Under the pieces are notes generated by a model. It saw only the letters and a list, made by a program, of their open reading frames with translations. It did not search any database and was not told where the DNA came from. A program made the position numbers and the translations under genes. From Marinobacter changyiensis (GTDB lineage: Bacteria > Pseudomonadota > Gammaproteobacteria > Pseudomonadales > Oleiphilaceae), in NCBI RefSeq assembly GCF_009193265.1, contig NZ_VZZZ01000006.1:124001-188000 (forward strand): a DNA stretch of 64,000 nt, given 5' to 3'. Below, piece by piece: positions 35,883 through 44,014 of the stretch. The number at the start of each line of letters is the position of its first letter. The first letter of the stretch is position 1.

Positions 35883-37034
35883 TTACAGCGAGCTGAGCGC
35901 TTCGGTCCGGTGTTTTTCCCAGATCTCAGCGAACTCGTCGTCGCTTTTACCTTCACCTTCTTCCACCGCTTTCGGCCAGGCTTCCAGCAACGCGTTGAGG
36001 CGCTCGGTACGCGCATCGTTCCAGGCCTGATGTTCCTCGGTCCAGATACCCTTCTCTTCCAGGTAACGGATGGCGCCCGCGTGGAAGGGCACATCAATGG
36101 CCGGAGTGCCAGCTTCCTTCAGGTCCCAGCGATGCATAACCGCCGTGGCGTCCTTGTACATGTCGAACGTCTCATCCAGCGCCTTGATGTAGTTGTAGAC
36201 CGCTTCCTCGTCCATGTCGGCACGAACAGTCAGAACCGGGTAGCGGTAGGCCAGAATGTCAACCGGATTATCTTCACTGATGCCGGCACCCACGGTTTCC
36301 GTGTAGGGCTGGAAGAAAGGCGCCACTTCGCGGATCCGTTTCCAACCCTCCTCGTTGTCCTTCGGCACTTCCAGCCAGCGGATGCCACGGGGCGATTCGG
36401 CCAGTTCATAGACGTGACTCGGCGTTGTAGTGGTGCAGGAGGCGTCTGCCTCGCCACGGGCCAGTGAGCTCATCGTGTTGGCATAGGTTGGGAACATGAT
36501 GGCTTCCACGTCATCCCTGCTTAGGCCGGCAAACGCCAGAAAGGCATCGCATTTCACGTTGACGGAGGGATTACCGGCAACGTAGGCAAAGCGGACACCT
36601 TTCAGATCTTCGAGGGATTCAATATCTGCGTCTGCTGCGGTGAAGATACCAAACGAGGACGGACGACCAGCGACGGCCCGGAGATCCTGGGGACCCCAGC
36701 GACGGGTGGAAAAGTCATGAATACCTTCAGCAGCAAAGAAGGTTTCTGTGGCAAGGAAGGCGTAGTCCGAGCGACCACTGAGCAAAGGCTGCAGCCGCCC
36801 GATGGCGGAACCGGAGGGCTGGATACGGACCCGGGTGCCATACTGCTTGCCGAAGGCGTCGGCAATGGCCGAGGCTTCAGCGTAACCTGCGGACCCGACA
36901 TCGTAGGAAGACCATGTCATCGTATCTGGCAGCTCAGTTTCGGCAGCGGCTGTCGCACTGACGCCCAGGACCATTGCGGCGGCGCATACGGAACTGGCTA
37001 GAGGGCGGAATAATTTTGCTGTTCGGGATCTCAT
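35883..37034 (-). CDS. TAXI family TRAP transporter solute-binding protein
   Basis: Periplasmic binding protein of 383 aa with a long signal peptide (about residues 1-31, ending ATAAA). The TAXI family features are seen in SSYDVGSAGYAEASAIADAF and the RIQPSGSAIGRLQPL strand. The ligand is unknown; TAXI-TRAP systems take up organic acids by a sodium gradient. First gene of the TRAP-scoAB set. The promoter should lie in the A+T-rich region upstream of 37034. Confidence 0.92.
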   Translation of the reverse strand: MRSRTAKLFRPLASSVCAAAMVLGVSATAAAETELPDTMTWSSYDVGSAGYAEASAIADAFGKQYGTRVRIQPSGSAIGRLQPLLSGRSDYAFLATETFFAAEGIHDFSTRRWGPQDLRAVAGRPSSFGIFTAADADIESLEDLKGVRFAYVAGNPSVNVKCDAFLAFAGLSRDDVEAIMFPTYANTMSSLARGEADASCTTTTPSHVYELAESPRGIRWLEVPKDNEEGWKRIREVAPFFQPYTETVGAGISEDNPVDILAYRYPVLTVRADMDEEAVYNYIKALDETFDMYKDATAVMHRWDLKEAGTPAIDVPFHAGAIRYLEEKGIWTEEHQAWNDARTERLNALLEAWPKAVEEGEGKSDDEFAEIWEKHRTEALSSL

Positions 37035-37330
37035 AGTGACTCTCCGGATAATTGTTGTTGTAAGTAGCTACTTGAGCCTAGCTCACTACAGAATTTTATC
37101 TTGTCATGACGAGCAAACGGCCACCGGCTGGACCGATAGCTTGTTCAAACTAAACCTGCCATCCCAGCCAGTCAATGACTTTTCTATAATCGAATAAACA
37201 ACTATTTTATATAAGAAATACTATTTTTATATAGCTTGTATCTAACTCCCTGAAAACCTGACTCTCAAAAATGGGGTCTGGGCCAGTAATGTTGGCGACG
37301 GGTATTTTATGCGTCGAGCTGTTATCCAGT
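37035..37330. other. A+T-rich spacer upstream of the TRAP operon
   Basis: This stretch is clearly richer in A and T than its surroundings (for instance around 37185-37235) and contains no supportable gene. A 61-codon minus-strand frame at 37207-37392 has no recognisable domain and may be decayed sequence from the same gene as the LysR remnant next to it. The promoter for the TAXI-TRAP operon most likely lies within the first 150 bases. Confidence 0.4.
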
Positions 37331-37620
37331 TCAGGTTGATCGTTCACTGTGAGGCCAAAAGGTGCCGGGGTCCAAAGCCCAATTTCGCTCATGATGTTGT
37401 TCTTTCAGGAAGTTCATCAGCCAATGGGATACTTCATGACAAATTTTTGGTTCTACATCTGTGTGATGAAAGAGACTGATAATCCTATCGTAGTAGTGCG
37501 GAGCAAGATCGCGACCAAACAGGATAACTGGCTCATTGACAAGCTCCGTAATTGCCAAACTGCGCCGGGCTGCCAAGTGGTGGTGAGTAGGCAAGCAACA
37601 TAGTCAGCGCCATAAACTTT
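37331..37620 (-). pseudogene. Remnant of a LysR regulator (effector domain only)
   Basis: About 85 codons on the minus strand read as the middle of a LysR effector domain: HHHLAARRS, then ELVNEPVILFGRDLAPHYYDRII, followed by an EPKICHEVSHWL strand. No start codon, helix-turn-helix or C-terminus is present. Just upstream (about 37600) the frame changes: a D-Y-V-A-C stretch in another frame appears to be the preceding strand, so at least one frameshift has occurred. It is a dead fragment beside other gene fragments at 39502-39930. Confidence 0.7.
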
Positions 37621-37757
37621 ACCCCCCTCTTATTGCCTATCTGCCTTCAATCATATAGAAAACTGTATCAATGAATCCTAAAACAGTATTGGAGGCTGCC
37701 CCCATACCCGCCTAATGTGACGATGAAACCTATAGTAAGTCCGAGAGGTACGCTGCA

Positions 37758-39527
37758 ATGAGTGAAGAAAATATATACCGCAATATCCCTGATGCCTGGG
37801 GGCAGAACAGCTACCATAACGACCCGACTCTATCCCAACTCCTGGACATCTACTTGCCAGCGACGTTACGTCGCCACCTGGAAACTCACTTTACCGAGAT
37901 GGGAGCTCTGGCTGGTGGTGAGCTCGAAACGCTGGCACTTGCCGCTGACAGGAACCCACCTGAACTGGTCCTGCGAAGCAGAAATGGTGCCGAAATTCAG
38001 GAGATTCACAAGCACCCTGCCTATCTACGCCTGGAAGCTTATGCTTATGGCCAGTTTGGCCTGGCGGCAATGTCGCATCGTGGCGGGGTGCTTGACTGGC
38101 CGGAGCCCATGCCCCCGGTGGTTAAGTACGCATTAACTTACCTGTTCGTTCAGGCGGAATTTGGTCTCTGTTGCCCACTCAGTATGACGGACGCACTTAC
38201 CCGCACACTTCGCAAGTTCGGTGACGAGACTCTGGTTAGTCGCTATATTGAAGCTCTGACCTCTCAGAATATGGACCAGGCTTATCAGGGTGCCATGTTC
38301 ATGACCGAGCAGGATGCTGGCTCTGATGTTGGCGCAATTACTACTGAAGCCAAATTGGTGGACGGCACGTGGCGCCTCTACGGAGAAAAGTGGTTCTGCT
38401 CAAACCCTGATGCCGCTCTGGCGATGGTGCTGGCGCGCCCCGAACAAGGCGAGAGCGGTACACGGGGTCTTACGTTGTTTCTTCTGCCACGGTATTTAGA
38501 GAGCGGTGAACTCAACCACTATCGCATAGTGCGCTTGAAGGACAAGCTAGGTACGCGCTCGATGGCCAGTGGTGAGATTTTTCTCGAAGGTGCCGAAGCC
38601 TATGTAGTAGGTGAGCCCGGGCAGGGATTCAAACAGATGACGGACATGATCAATATGTCTCGACTCTCGAACGGCGTTCGTTCTGCGGGGTTAATGCGGC
38701 GGGCTGTCAACGAGGCGCTTTTCATTGCTCGCCATCGTCATGCTTTCAGTAGCCAACTCATCCAGCTGCCACTTATGCAACGTCAGCTCAGCAAAATGAT
38801 GGTCACCGCCGAGCAGGGGCGCACGATGGTCCTCCATACGGCTGATTGCCTGCGGCGTGCCGATGCTGGTGATGACCAGTCAGCCAGGTTATTACGCATT
38901 CTCACACCCATGATCAAGTTCCGAACCACACGAGATGCACGCAAGGTGGCCGGGGATGGAATGGAAGTGCGCGGTGGATGCGGCTACATCGAAGAGTGGT
39001 CGGACGCCCGAGTACTTCGCGATGCACATCTTGGCTCAATATGGGAGGGCACCAGCAATATTGTTGCTCTGGATGTGTTTCGGTCGATCCGGCGGGAGAA
39101 GACATTACCAGTGCTTGCTGAGTATTTACACCAGCGACTGCAAGAGTCAGAACTTGAGACTCATGAGAGTCGACTGCTGCAGGCATTGCTTGACAAGGCG
39201 GTGGGGAGTGCGGAAGCGCTGGCTCAGGACTCTGCCTGTGAGCATGACGCCAGGCGGATCGCCAGCGGCTTGTATCACATAACCTCAGCCATTCTGATGG
39301 CATGGGAAGCTTCTCGGTTACCGGAAGATAAGCGGCGACAGGCACTGGCGTGGTTGGTTGTGCGCCACAAGCTCTTGCCCCCCGATCCTTTGTCGGTCAG
39401 CAGAGAGTCGACGGAAGCGCTTGCGAAGCTGCTCGACGAAACCCCGATGAGTGACGAAGAGGTAATGGCGCTGGTGAATACAGAAGAACTGGCTCGTGGT
39501 CATGGACTGGAGGGTAGCCACGAATAA
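37758..39527 (+). CDS. AidB-like acyl-CoA dehydrogenase (long form)
   Basis: FAD-dependent acyl-CoA dehydrogenase of 589 aa. The N-terminal third resembles AidB (NPPELVLRSRNG, EIHKHPAY), the middle holds MFMTEQDAGSDVGA and KWFCSNPDA for FAD and substrate, and SIWEGTSN supplies the standard catalytic-position glutamate, Glu430. About 110 residues follow. Substrate unknown. The start is ATG 37758 with GAGAGG 9 bases upstream. Codon choice looks less G+C-rich than in neighbouring genes, and decayed gene pieces lie on both sides, so it may have arrived by transfer or be the survivor of a deleted cluster. Confidence 0.88.
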   Translation: MSEENIYRNIPDAWGQNSYHNDPTLSQLLDIYLPATLRRHLETHFTEMGALAGGELETLALAADRNPPELVLRSRNGAEIQEIHKHPAYLRLEAYAYGQFGLAAMSHRGGVLDWPEPMPPVVKYALTYLFVQAEFGLCCPLSMTDALTRTLRKFGDETLVSRYIEALTSQNMDQAYQGAMFMTEQDAGSDVGAITTEAKLVDGTWRLYGEKWFCSNPDAALAMVLARPEQGESGTRGLTLFLLPRYLESGELNHYRIVRLKDKLGTRSMASGEIFLEGAEAYVVGEPGQGFKQMTDMINMSRLSNGVRSAGLMRRAVNEALFIARHRHAFSSQLIQLPLMQRQLSKMMVTAEQGRTMVLHTADCLRRADAGDDQSARLLRILTPMIKFRTTRDARKVAGDGMEVRGGCGYIEEWSDARVLRDAHLGSIWEGTSNIVALDVFRSIRREKTLPVLAEYLHQRLQESELETHESRLLQALLDKAVGSAEALAQDSACEHDARRIASGLYHITSAILMAWEASRLPEDKRRQALAWLVVRHKLLPPDPLSVSRESTEALAKLLDETPMSDEEVMALVNTEELARGHGLEGSHE

Positions 39528-39573
39528 GCACACTGGAGCATTGAGCGGTGTCAGAATCATAGATCTCGGCGGG
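39502..39573 (+). pseudogene. Truncated start of a CaiB-type CoA-transferase gene
   Basis: Overlapping the end of the dehydrogenase gene, this frame reads through to ALSGVRIIDLGG, the invariant first strand of class III CoA-transferases, and then loses similarity at once at a G+C-rich junction (from about 39568). Only around 24 codons remain. The junction carries a perfect 7-base-pair hairpin (39571-39577 with 39583-39589). Interpreted as the 5' stump of a gene deleted by recombination. Confidence 0.6.
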
Positions 39574-39604
39574 CGCCGCTGGGGCGCCCCACGATCCCGG
39601 GGCA

Positions 39605-39930
39605 CTAATACATCAGCGAAGGCAGAAACAGGGCGATCTGGGGGAAGAACATCAACAGCGCCACGACTACGGCTTCGGCTGCCAGAAACCACAGAGTCCC
39701 CCGGACAATGGTACTGAACAGCACCGCATCACCCACTCCGGCGCTTACCACAAAGAGGTTGAGTCCTATCGGCGGTGTCAGCAGGCCAATTTCAATGAAT
39801 TTGACCACCTGCACCCGAACCAGATGATGTTAATATCAAACGCGATTACAAATGGTGCCAACACCGGTAATGTCACCAGCATCAGGCCGATAGGAAGAAC
39901 CAAAGAGCCGTTGGGTAAAAACTGATCGTA
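39605..39930 (-). pseudogene. Remnant of a TRAP permease gene (DctM C-terminus)
   Basis: The minus strand encodes the last part of a DctM protein: KFIEIGLLTPPIGLNLFVVS and a final FPQIALFLPSLMY before TAG. Further upstream VTLPVLAPFVIAFDINIIWFG is in another frame, joined by what looks like a one-base loss near 39818. Nothing of the first 300 or so residues is left. The sequence is not a copy of the intact fused permease at 33854. With the CaiB stump it marks a deletion scar; 39931-40069 holds only the presumed promoter of the nitroreductase gene. Confidence 0.75.
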
Positions 39931-40069
39931 TCTGACCCCCCCTGCCAGAAGGCCTCATAAAGCCATACACAAACGGCATGGCTTTTATAGAAAATATGCT
40001 TTTCTCCACTGACCTAAAACTTGTTACCGTGTCAGTCTTAACCATGCATCTGATAACTTCGGGAAATCC

Positions 40070-40750
40070 ATGACTACGCCAACAATGACACTGGTCGACG
40101 CCATAACGACACGCCGCTCAGTACGAGGCTTTCTTCCCGACCCGGTTAGTGATGATGTCCTGCAGGCGATTTTTGAGCTGGCCAGGACAGCGCCATCGAA
40201 CTGCAACACCCAACCCTGGACCTGCTACGTCGCTTCCGGTGATCTGAAAAACCGTTTGCGCGAGCAGTTCCTGCAGCGACAGGAAGATAAAGTTCCTGGT
40301 ACTCCCGATTTCGGTTACGTCTCTCAGTTTGAAGGCGAATACCGCAAGCGCCAGGTTGAATGCGCCGTTGCTCTGTATAACGAAATGGGTATCGCCCGGG
40401 ATGACAAGGCTGGGCGCCTCCGGGCTGTGCGTCGCAACTTCGAGTTCTTCGACGCCCCCCATATCCTGTTCCTCGGCATGGACCGCCAGTTCAGCTCCAC
40501 TATCGCCCTGGATGTCGGCATTTATGCCCAGACCCTGATGCTGGCAATGAATGCCTATGGCGTGAGCACCTGTGCCATGGGCAGTATGCGTGCCTACCCG
40601 GACCTGGTCCGGGAAGCTTTCCGGCTGGATGAGGAGACCGGAATATTGCTGGGCATCAGCTTTGGTTATGAAGATCCCGATGTGCCGGCCAACCGCACCC
40701 GCACGACCCGGGAGCCGTTGTCTGACACGGTGATTTTCAAGAGCCAGTAG
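40070..40750 (+). CDS. Nitroreductase family flavoprotein
   Basis: A 226-aa FMN-dependent nitroreductase. Typical features: TTRRSVRGFLPDPV near residue 14 for FMN phosphate binding, LARTAPSNCNTQPW near 37, and IALDVGIYAQTLMLAMNAYG near 142 followed by GISFGYEDP. These enzymes use NAD(P)H to reduce nitro groups, quinones or enones; the physiological substrate is unknown. It is followed after 9 bases by the permease gene at 40760 and then by a nitronate-monooxygenase-family gene, all on the same strand. Confidence 0.93.
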   Translation: MTTPTMTLVDAITTRRSVRGFLPDPVSDDVLQAIFELARTAPSNCNTQPWTCYVASGDLKNRLREQFLQRQEDKVPGTPDFGYVSQFEGEYRKRQVECAVALYNEMGIARDDKAGRLRAVRRNFEFFDAPHILFLGMDRQFSSTIALDVGIYAQTLMLAMNAYGVSTCAMGSMRAYPDLVREAFRLDEETGILLGISFGYEDPDVPANRTRTTREPLSDTVIFKSQ

Positions 40751-40759
40751 GGCCTTTTA

Positions 40760-42139
40760 GTGGCCCGCACCGTCTCGACACTCTGTTTACTGACCGCCTG
40801 TTTTTGCGCCCTTGCCCGGGAGTTCAGTGACTGGCTTCTGTTCAGTCCCTTGGCCGGCGGCGCTTTGGCGCTGTTCGCTATTCTGCAATGGCCGGGTATC
40901 AGCCTGACCTATCGCATTTTTGCCATTCTTGCCCCTGCTCTTGGCCTATTGCTCTGGTTTAATGATGCAGTTTCCGTACAAGTACTGGCAGACGCGGTGG
41001 ATCGATCAGCTTTTTTTACCCTGTTTCTGACCTCTCTGGCGGTCCTTCGGGAGTCTGCAAAAACGTCCCAACTGGTGCGTCGCTGCGGGACAGTTCTGGT
41101 TAACCAGCCGCCCGGGCGTCGCTATCTGTTAATGTCTTTCGGCTCCCACCTGTTCGGTGTGATGCTGAATATTGGCGCGCTGAATGTATTGGGCACCATG
41201 GTACGCCGTGCTATTCGCCCAGGCGCCGATCCGGAATCACAACGTATCGCCGGTATCCGCCGTAAGCGAATGTTAACGGCCACCATCCGTGGTTTTTGCG
41301 GGGTGCCGTTGTGGGCCCCTACGTCCGTCACGATGTTGTTGGTGTTATCCGGCATTCCAGAATTGAGCTGGGAGCAATATGCGCCGCTCGGGCTGCTCTG
41401 GACGCTGCTATTCCTTTTCTGGGGTTCGGTGTTGGATCGTCTGGCCTACAAACGGCCCAAGGTACATACGGTCAACGGCGGCAACCTGGTCTATCTTCTC
41501 CCGCTGGTGGCGCTGGTAGCGCTGATTCCGAGCCTGGCTTTCGTGGTTTCACAGATCACCGGCCTGGCGCTGTTTTCGGCGTTGCTCATGTGTGCTCCGA
41601 TTATTGGGCTGACCTGGATCTGGGTACAATACAAGGGCAGGCCGACCCGGATAAAACGAGGTCTGCTACTCAGACGCATGGGGCGATCCTTCCCCGTAAC
41701 CTTCACCGACCAGCGCAATGAAGTTGTGTTGTTCGCCTCTTCCGGGTTTATCGGAGTGATATTGATTCCACTTATTGACCCGGTCGTAGCCAGCGAGTTT
41801 CTGGCCCAGGCCAATATCAGCAACGCCACCCTGATGGTTTCCATTTCTCTGGTGATGCTGATGTTTGCGTTCATTGGTGTTAATGCGATTATCACCGTGA
41901 CACTGATACTGGGGGTCTTGCAGCAGCTGCCCGATCTCAATATCCAGCCGCAAGTTCAGGCCTCGGTTATTGCCATCACCTGGGCGATCTTCGCGGGGGC
42001 CTCGCCGTTCACTGCGTCATTGCGTTTTATTTCCGGTTTCTCCGGAATTTCACCCTTACGCTTCGGAATCGAGTGGAACGGGTGGTTCAGCGCCAGTGTG
42101 TTGGCGATTATGTATGTGACCCTATATCTGGTGCTGTAA
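40760..42139 (+). CDS. Uncharacterised multi-spanning permease, copy 2
   Basis: Hydrophobic protein of 459 aa with about twelve predicted membrane segments, starting at GTG 40760. Blocks GVMLNIGALNVLGTMVRRA near residue 130 and RMLTATIRGFCGVPLWAPTS near 170 match the corresponding blocks of the protein at 31113, although overall identity is clearly low. The central SGFIGVILIPLIDP and the C-terminal FAGASPFTASLRF may form the transport core by analogy with two-repeat transporters. Its place between a nitroreductase and a nitronate-monooxygenase-family gene gives no clear hint of substrate. Confidence 0.72.
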   Translation: MARTVSTLCLLTACFCALAREFSDWLLFSPLAGGALALFAILQWPGISLTYRIFAILAPALGLLLWFNDAVSVQVLADAVDRSAFFTLFLTSLAVLRESAKTSQLVRRCGTVLVNQPPGRRYLLMSFGSHLFGVMLNIGALNVLGTMVRRAIRPGADPESQRIAGIRRKRMLTATIRGFCGVPLWAPTSVTMLLVLSGIPELSWEQYAPLGLLWTLLFLFWGSVLDRLAYKRPKVHTVNGGNLVYLLPLVALVALIPSLAFVVSQITGLALFSALLMCAPIIGLTWIWVQYKGRPTRIKRGLLLRRMGRSFPVTFTDQRNEVVLFASSGFIGVILIPLIDPVVASEFLAQANISNATLMVSISLVMLMFAFIGVNAIITVTLILGVLQQLPDLNIQPQVQASVIAITWAIFAGASPFTASLRFISGFSGISPLRFGIEWNGWFSASVLAIMYVTLYLVL

Positions 42140-42178
42140 CGCCCAGTCTTATTCATCACCAAGCAGGAGCAAACTGCC

Positions 42179-43141
42179 ATGAGCCTTCCCGATAACCTCA
42201 AAGACCAACTGACGCTTCCGGTGCTGTGCTCGCCCATGTTCATCATCTCCAACCCGAAGATGGTGATCGAACAGTGTAAGGCGGGAGTTATCGGATCCTT
42301 CCCCGCTCTCAACGCCCGGCCGGCGGAAAAGCTGGATGAATGGTTGACAGAAATTGAAGAGGCGCTGGCGACCTATAAGGCCGAGAATCCGGATGCCAGG
42401 GTCGCGCCCTATGCAGTCAATCAGATTGCCCACTCGACCAACGACCGGCTGGAACATGACATGCAGGTGTGTGTGGAGCACAAAGTGCCCATCATCATCA
42501 CCAGTTTGCAGGCCAATCCGATGATCGTGGAAGCCGCCCATAGCTATGGCGGGCTGGTGTTTCACGATGTAACGAATATCCGCCATGCCAAGAAGGCTTT
42601 GAGCATGGGGGTTGATGGCCTGATCCTGGTGACCGCGGGCGCCGGCGGCCATGCCGGCACCCTTAGTCCATTCGCGCTGTTGTCGGAAATACGCAGCTTC
42701 TTTGACGGTCCGGTTGTCCTGGGCGGCGCCATCACCAAAGGCAGCCATGTGCTCGCTGCCAGGGCCATGGGAGCCGATCTGGCTTACATGGGTACCCGCT
42801 TTATCGCCACCGAGGAAGCCAATGCCGACCAGGCCTATAAGGACATGATTCTGGCGTCGTCAGCGTCCGATATCATTTACACCAACCTGTTTACCGGCGT
42901 TCATGGCAACTATCTGCGCGGCAGCATCGAAAAAGTCGGTCTGGACCCGGAAGACCTGCCGGTGTCAGACAAGAGCAAAATGAAGTTTGGCTCGGCCGGA
43001 GGCAGCAAACCAAAGGCCTGGAAGGATATCTGGGGAGCTGGCCAGGGCGTGGGAGGCGTTACAGAACTGGTACCGGTAGCGACAGCCGTGGCCCAATTAC
43101 GGGAAGAATATGAAGCTGCACGACAACAGATCATGACATAA
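42179..43141 (+). CDS. Nitronate monooxygenase family FMN protein
   Basis: A 320-aa TIM-barrel flavoprotein of the nitronate monooxygenase (2-nitropropane dioxygenase) family. The start LPVLCSPMFIISNP and the AGAGGHAGT motif near residue 158 contain the FMN-binding elements and the candidate catalytic histidine, and GADLAYMGTRFIAT near 206 completes the phosphate site. Some members of this family are not nitronate oxidases but act on CoA thioesters in catabolic gene sets; the adjoining beta-oxidation cluster makes that possible. AGGAG lies upstream of ATG. A strong terminator follows. Confidence 0.88.
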   Translation: MSLPDNLKDQLTLPVLCSPMFIISNPKMVIEQCKAGVIGSFPALNARPAEKLDEWLTEIEEALATYKAENPDARVAPYAVNQIAHSTNDRLEHDMQVCVEHKVPIIITSLQANPMIVEAAHSYGGLVFHDVTNIRHAKKALSMGVDGLILVTAGAGGHAGTLSPFALLSEIRSFFDGPVVLGGAITKGSHVLAARAMGADLAYMGTRFIATEEANADQAYKDMILASSASDIIYTNLFTGVHGNYLRGSIEKVGLDPEDLPVSDKSKMKFGSAGGSKPKAWKDIWGAGQGVGGVTELVPVATAVAQLREEYEAARQQIMT

Positions 43142-43148
43142 CGAGCGA

Positions 43149-43186
43149 TGCCCGCACCCAGGGTCACAGAACTTTGGGTGCGGCAG
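43149..43186. terminator. Bidirectional terminator between convergent genes
   Basis: CCGCACCCA (43152-43160) pairs perfectly with TGGGTGCGG (43175-43183), and the stem extends on both sides with one bulged C. The 14-base loop and the position in a 74-base space between convergent genes fit a terminator for both strands; no long T run is seen. Confidence 0.6.
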
Positions 43187-43215
43187 TGCTCTTCGGGATG
43201 ATACGTAAGTGATGA

Positions 43216-43998
43216 TTACCTGCGGTTGAACTGCCCGGGGCGTCGCTCACTAACCGCTGCCATACCTTCTTTATGATCAGCGGTTTTCGCCAGCCATACC
43301 TGCTCGGCAAACTCGTGATCCAGCCGTTGTTTCAGCTCCTCCACCAGTCCTTGTCGGAGTGTGGCGCGAGTGGATTCAACCGCAAACGGTGCGCATTGGG
43401 CAATTTCAGCCGCCAGGGCGATGGCTTCTTCACGCACTTTCTCTGCCGGAACCAGTTTGTCGGCCAGGCCAAACTCATAGGCTTCTTCCCCTTTGATCCG
43501 GCGCCCGGTTAACAGCATCAGACTGGCCCGCTGTTGGCCAATCAACTTGGGCAGTACCAGGCTGATGCCAAATCCGGGGTGAATTCCAAGCTGCACAAAA
43601 TTGGCCGCAAAACGGGCTTCCGGACACACCACCCGGAAATCTGGCACCAGTGACAAGCCAAAACCACCGCCAATGGCGGCACCGTGAATGGCGCCAACTA
43701 TCGGCTTTTTGCAGGCGTATAATCGTACCGCCGCCTTATACAGGCTAATGGCATTGTTGGCAGCATCCGGCTTGAACAGATCACTGCCATTGGAGGAAAA
43801 GTCGGCGCCGGCACAAAACGCCTTGCCTGCGGCCGCCAGCACAATAGCCCGGCACTGGTCTTCCTGCTCGAGCGCTTCGAATGTGTCGGCTATATGCTCG
43901 ATCAACGTCACATCAAAAAAGTTGAGTGGCGGGCGTTGAATTTCCACCACCGCCACGTGTTCGTGCCACTGCACCGCAACATCATCATATGAATTCAT
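43216..43998 (-). CDS. Crotonase-family protein lacking both hydratase glutamates
   Basis: Enoyl-CoA hydratase/isomerase superfamily protein of 260 aa. The oxyanion segments are intact (FCAGADF near residue 62, HGAAIGGGFGLSL near 105), so CoA thioesters should bind. The two glutamates of classical hydratases are not there: the equivalents are Gly114 and Phe134. It is therefore more likely a hydrolase, isomerase, C-C lyase or other crotonase activity. ATG 43998 has AGGAC 7 bases upstream; the frame further upstream overlaps the previous gene. Last gene of the large minus-strand beta-oxidation run, 16 bases after a short acyl-CoA dehydrogenase gene. Confidence 0.88.
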   Translation of the reverse strand: MNSYDDVAVQWHEHVAVVEIQRPPLNFFDVTLIEHIADTFEALEQEDQCRAIVLAAAGKAFCAGADFSSNGSDLFKPDAANNAISLYKAAVRLYACKKPIVGAIHGAAIGGGFGLSLVPDFRVVCPEARFAANFVQLGIHPGFGISLVLPKLIGQQRASLMLLTGRRIKGEEAYEFGLADKLVPAEKVREEAIALAAEIAQCAPFAVESTRATLRQGLVEELKQRLDHEFAEQVWLAKTADHKEGMAAVSERRPGQFNRR

Positions 43999-44014
43999 CT
44001 GTTGTCCTTGTTTG

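Noticed and set aside
37207..37392. 61-codon minus-strand frame upstream of the TRAP operon
   Set aside because: No recognisable domain and A+T-rich spacer; it might be decayed sequence but I cannot tie it to a gene.
39836..40045. 69-codon minus-strand frame upstream of the nitroreductase gene
   Set aside because: Partly overlaps the DctM remnant in another frame and has no domain; considered spurious.
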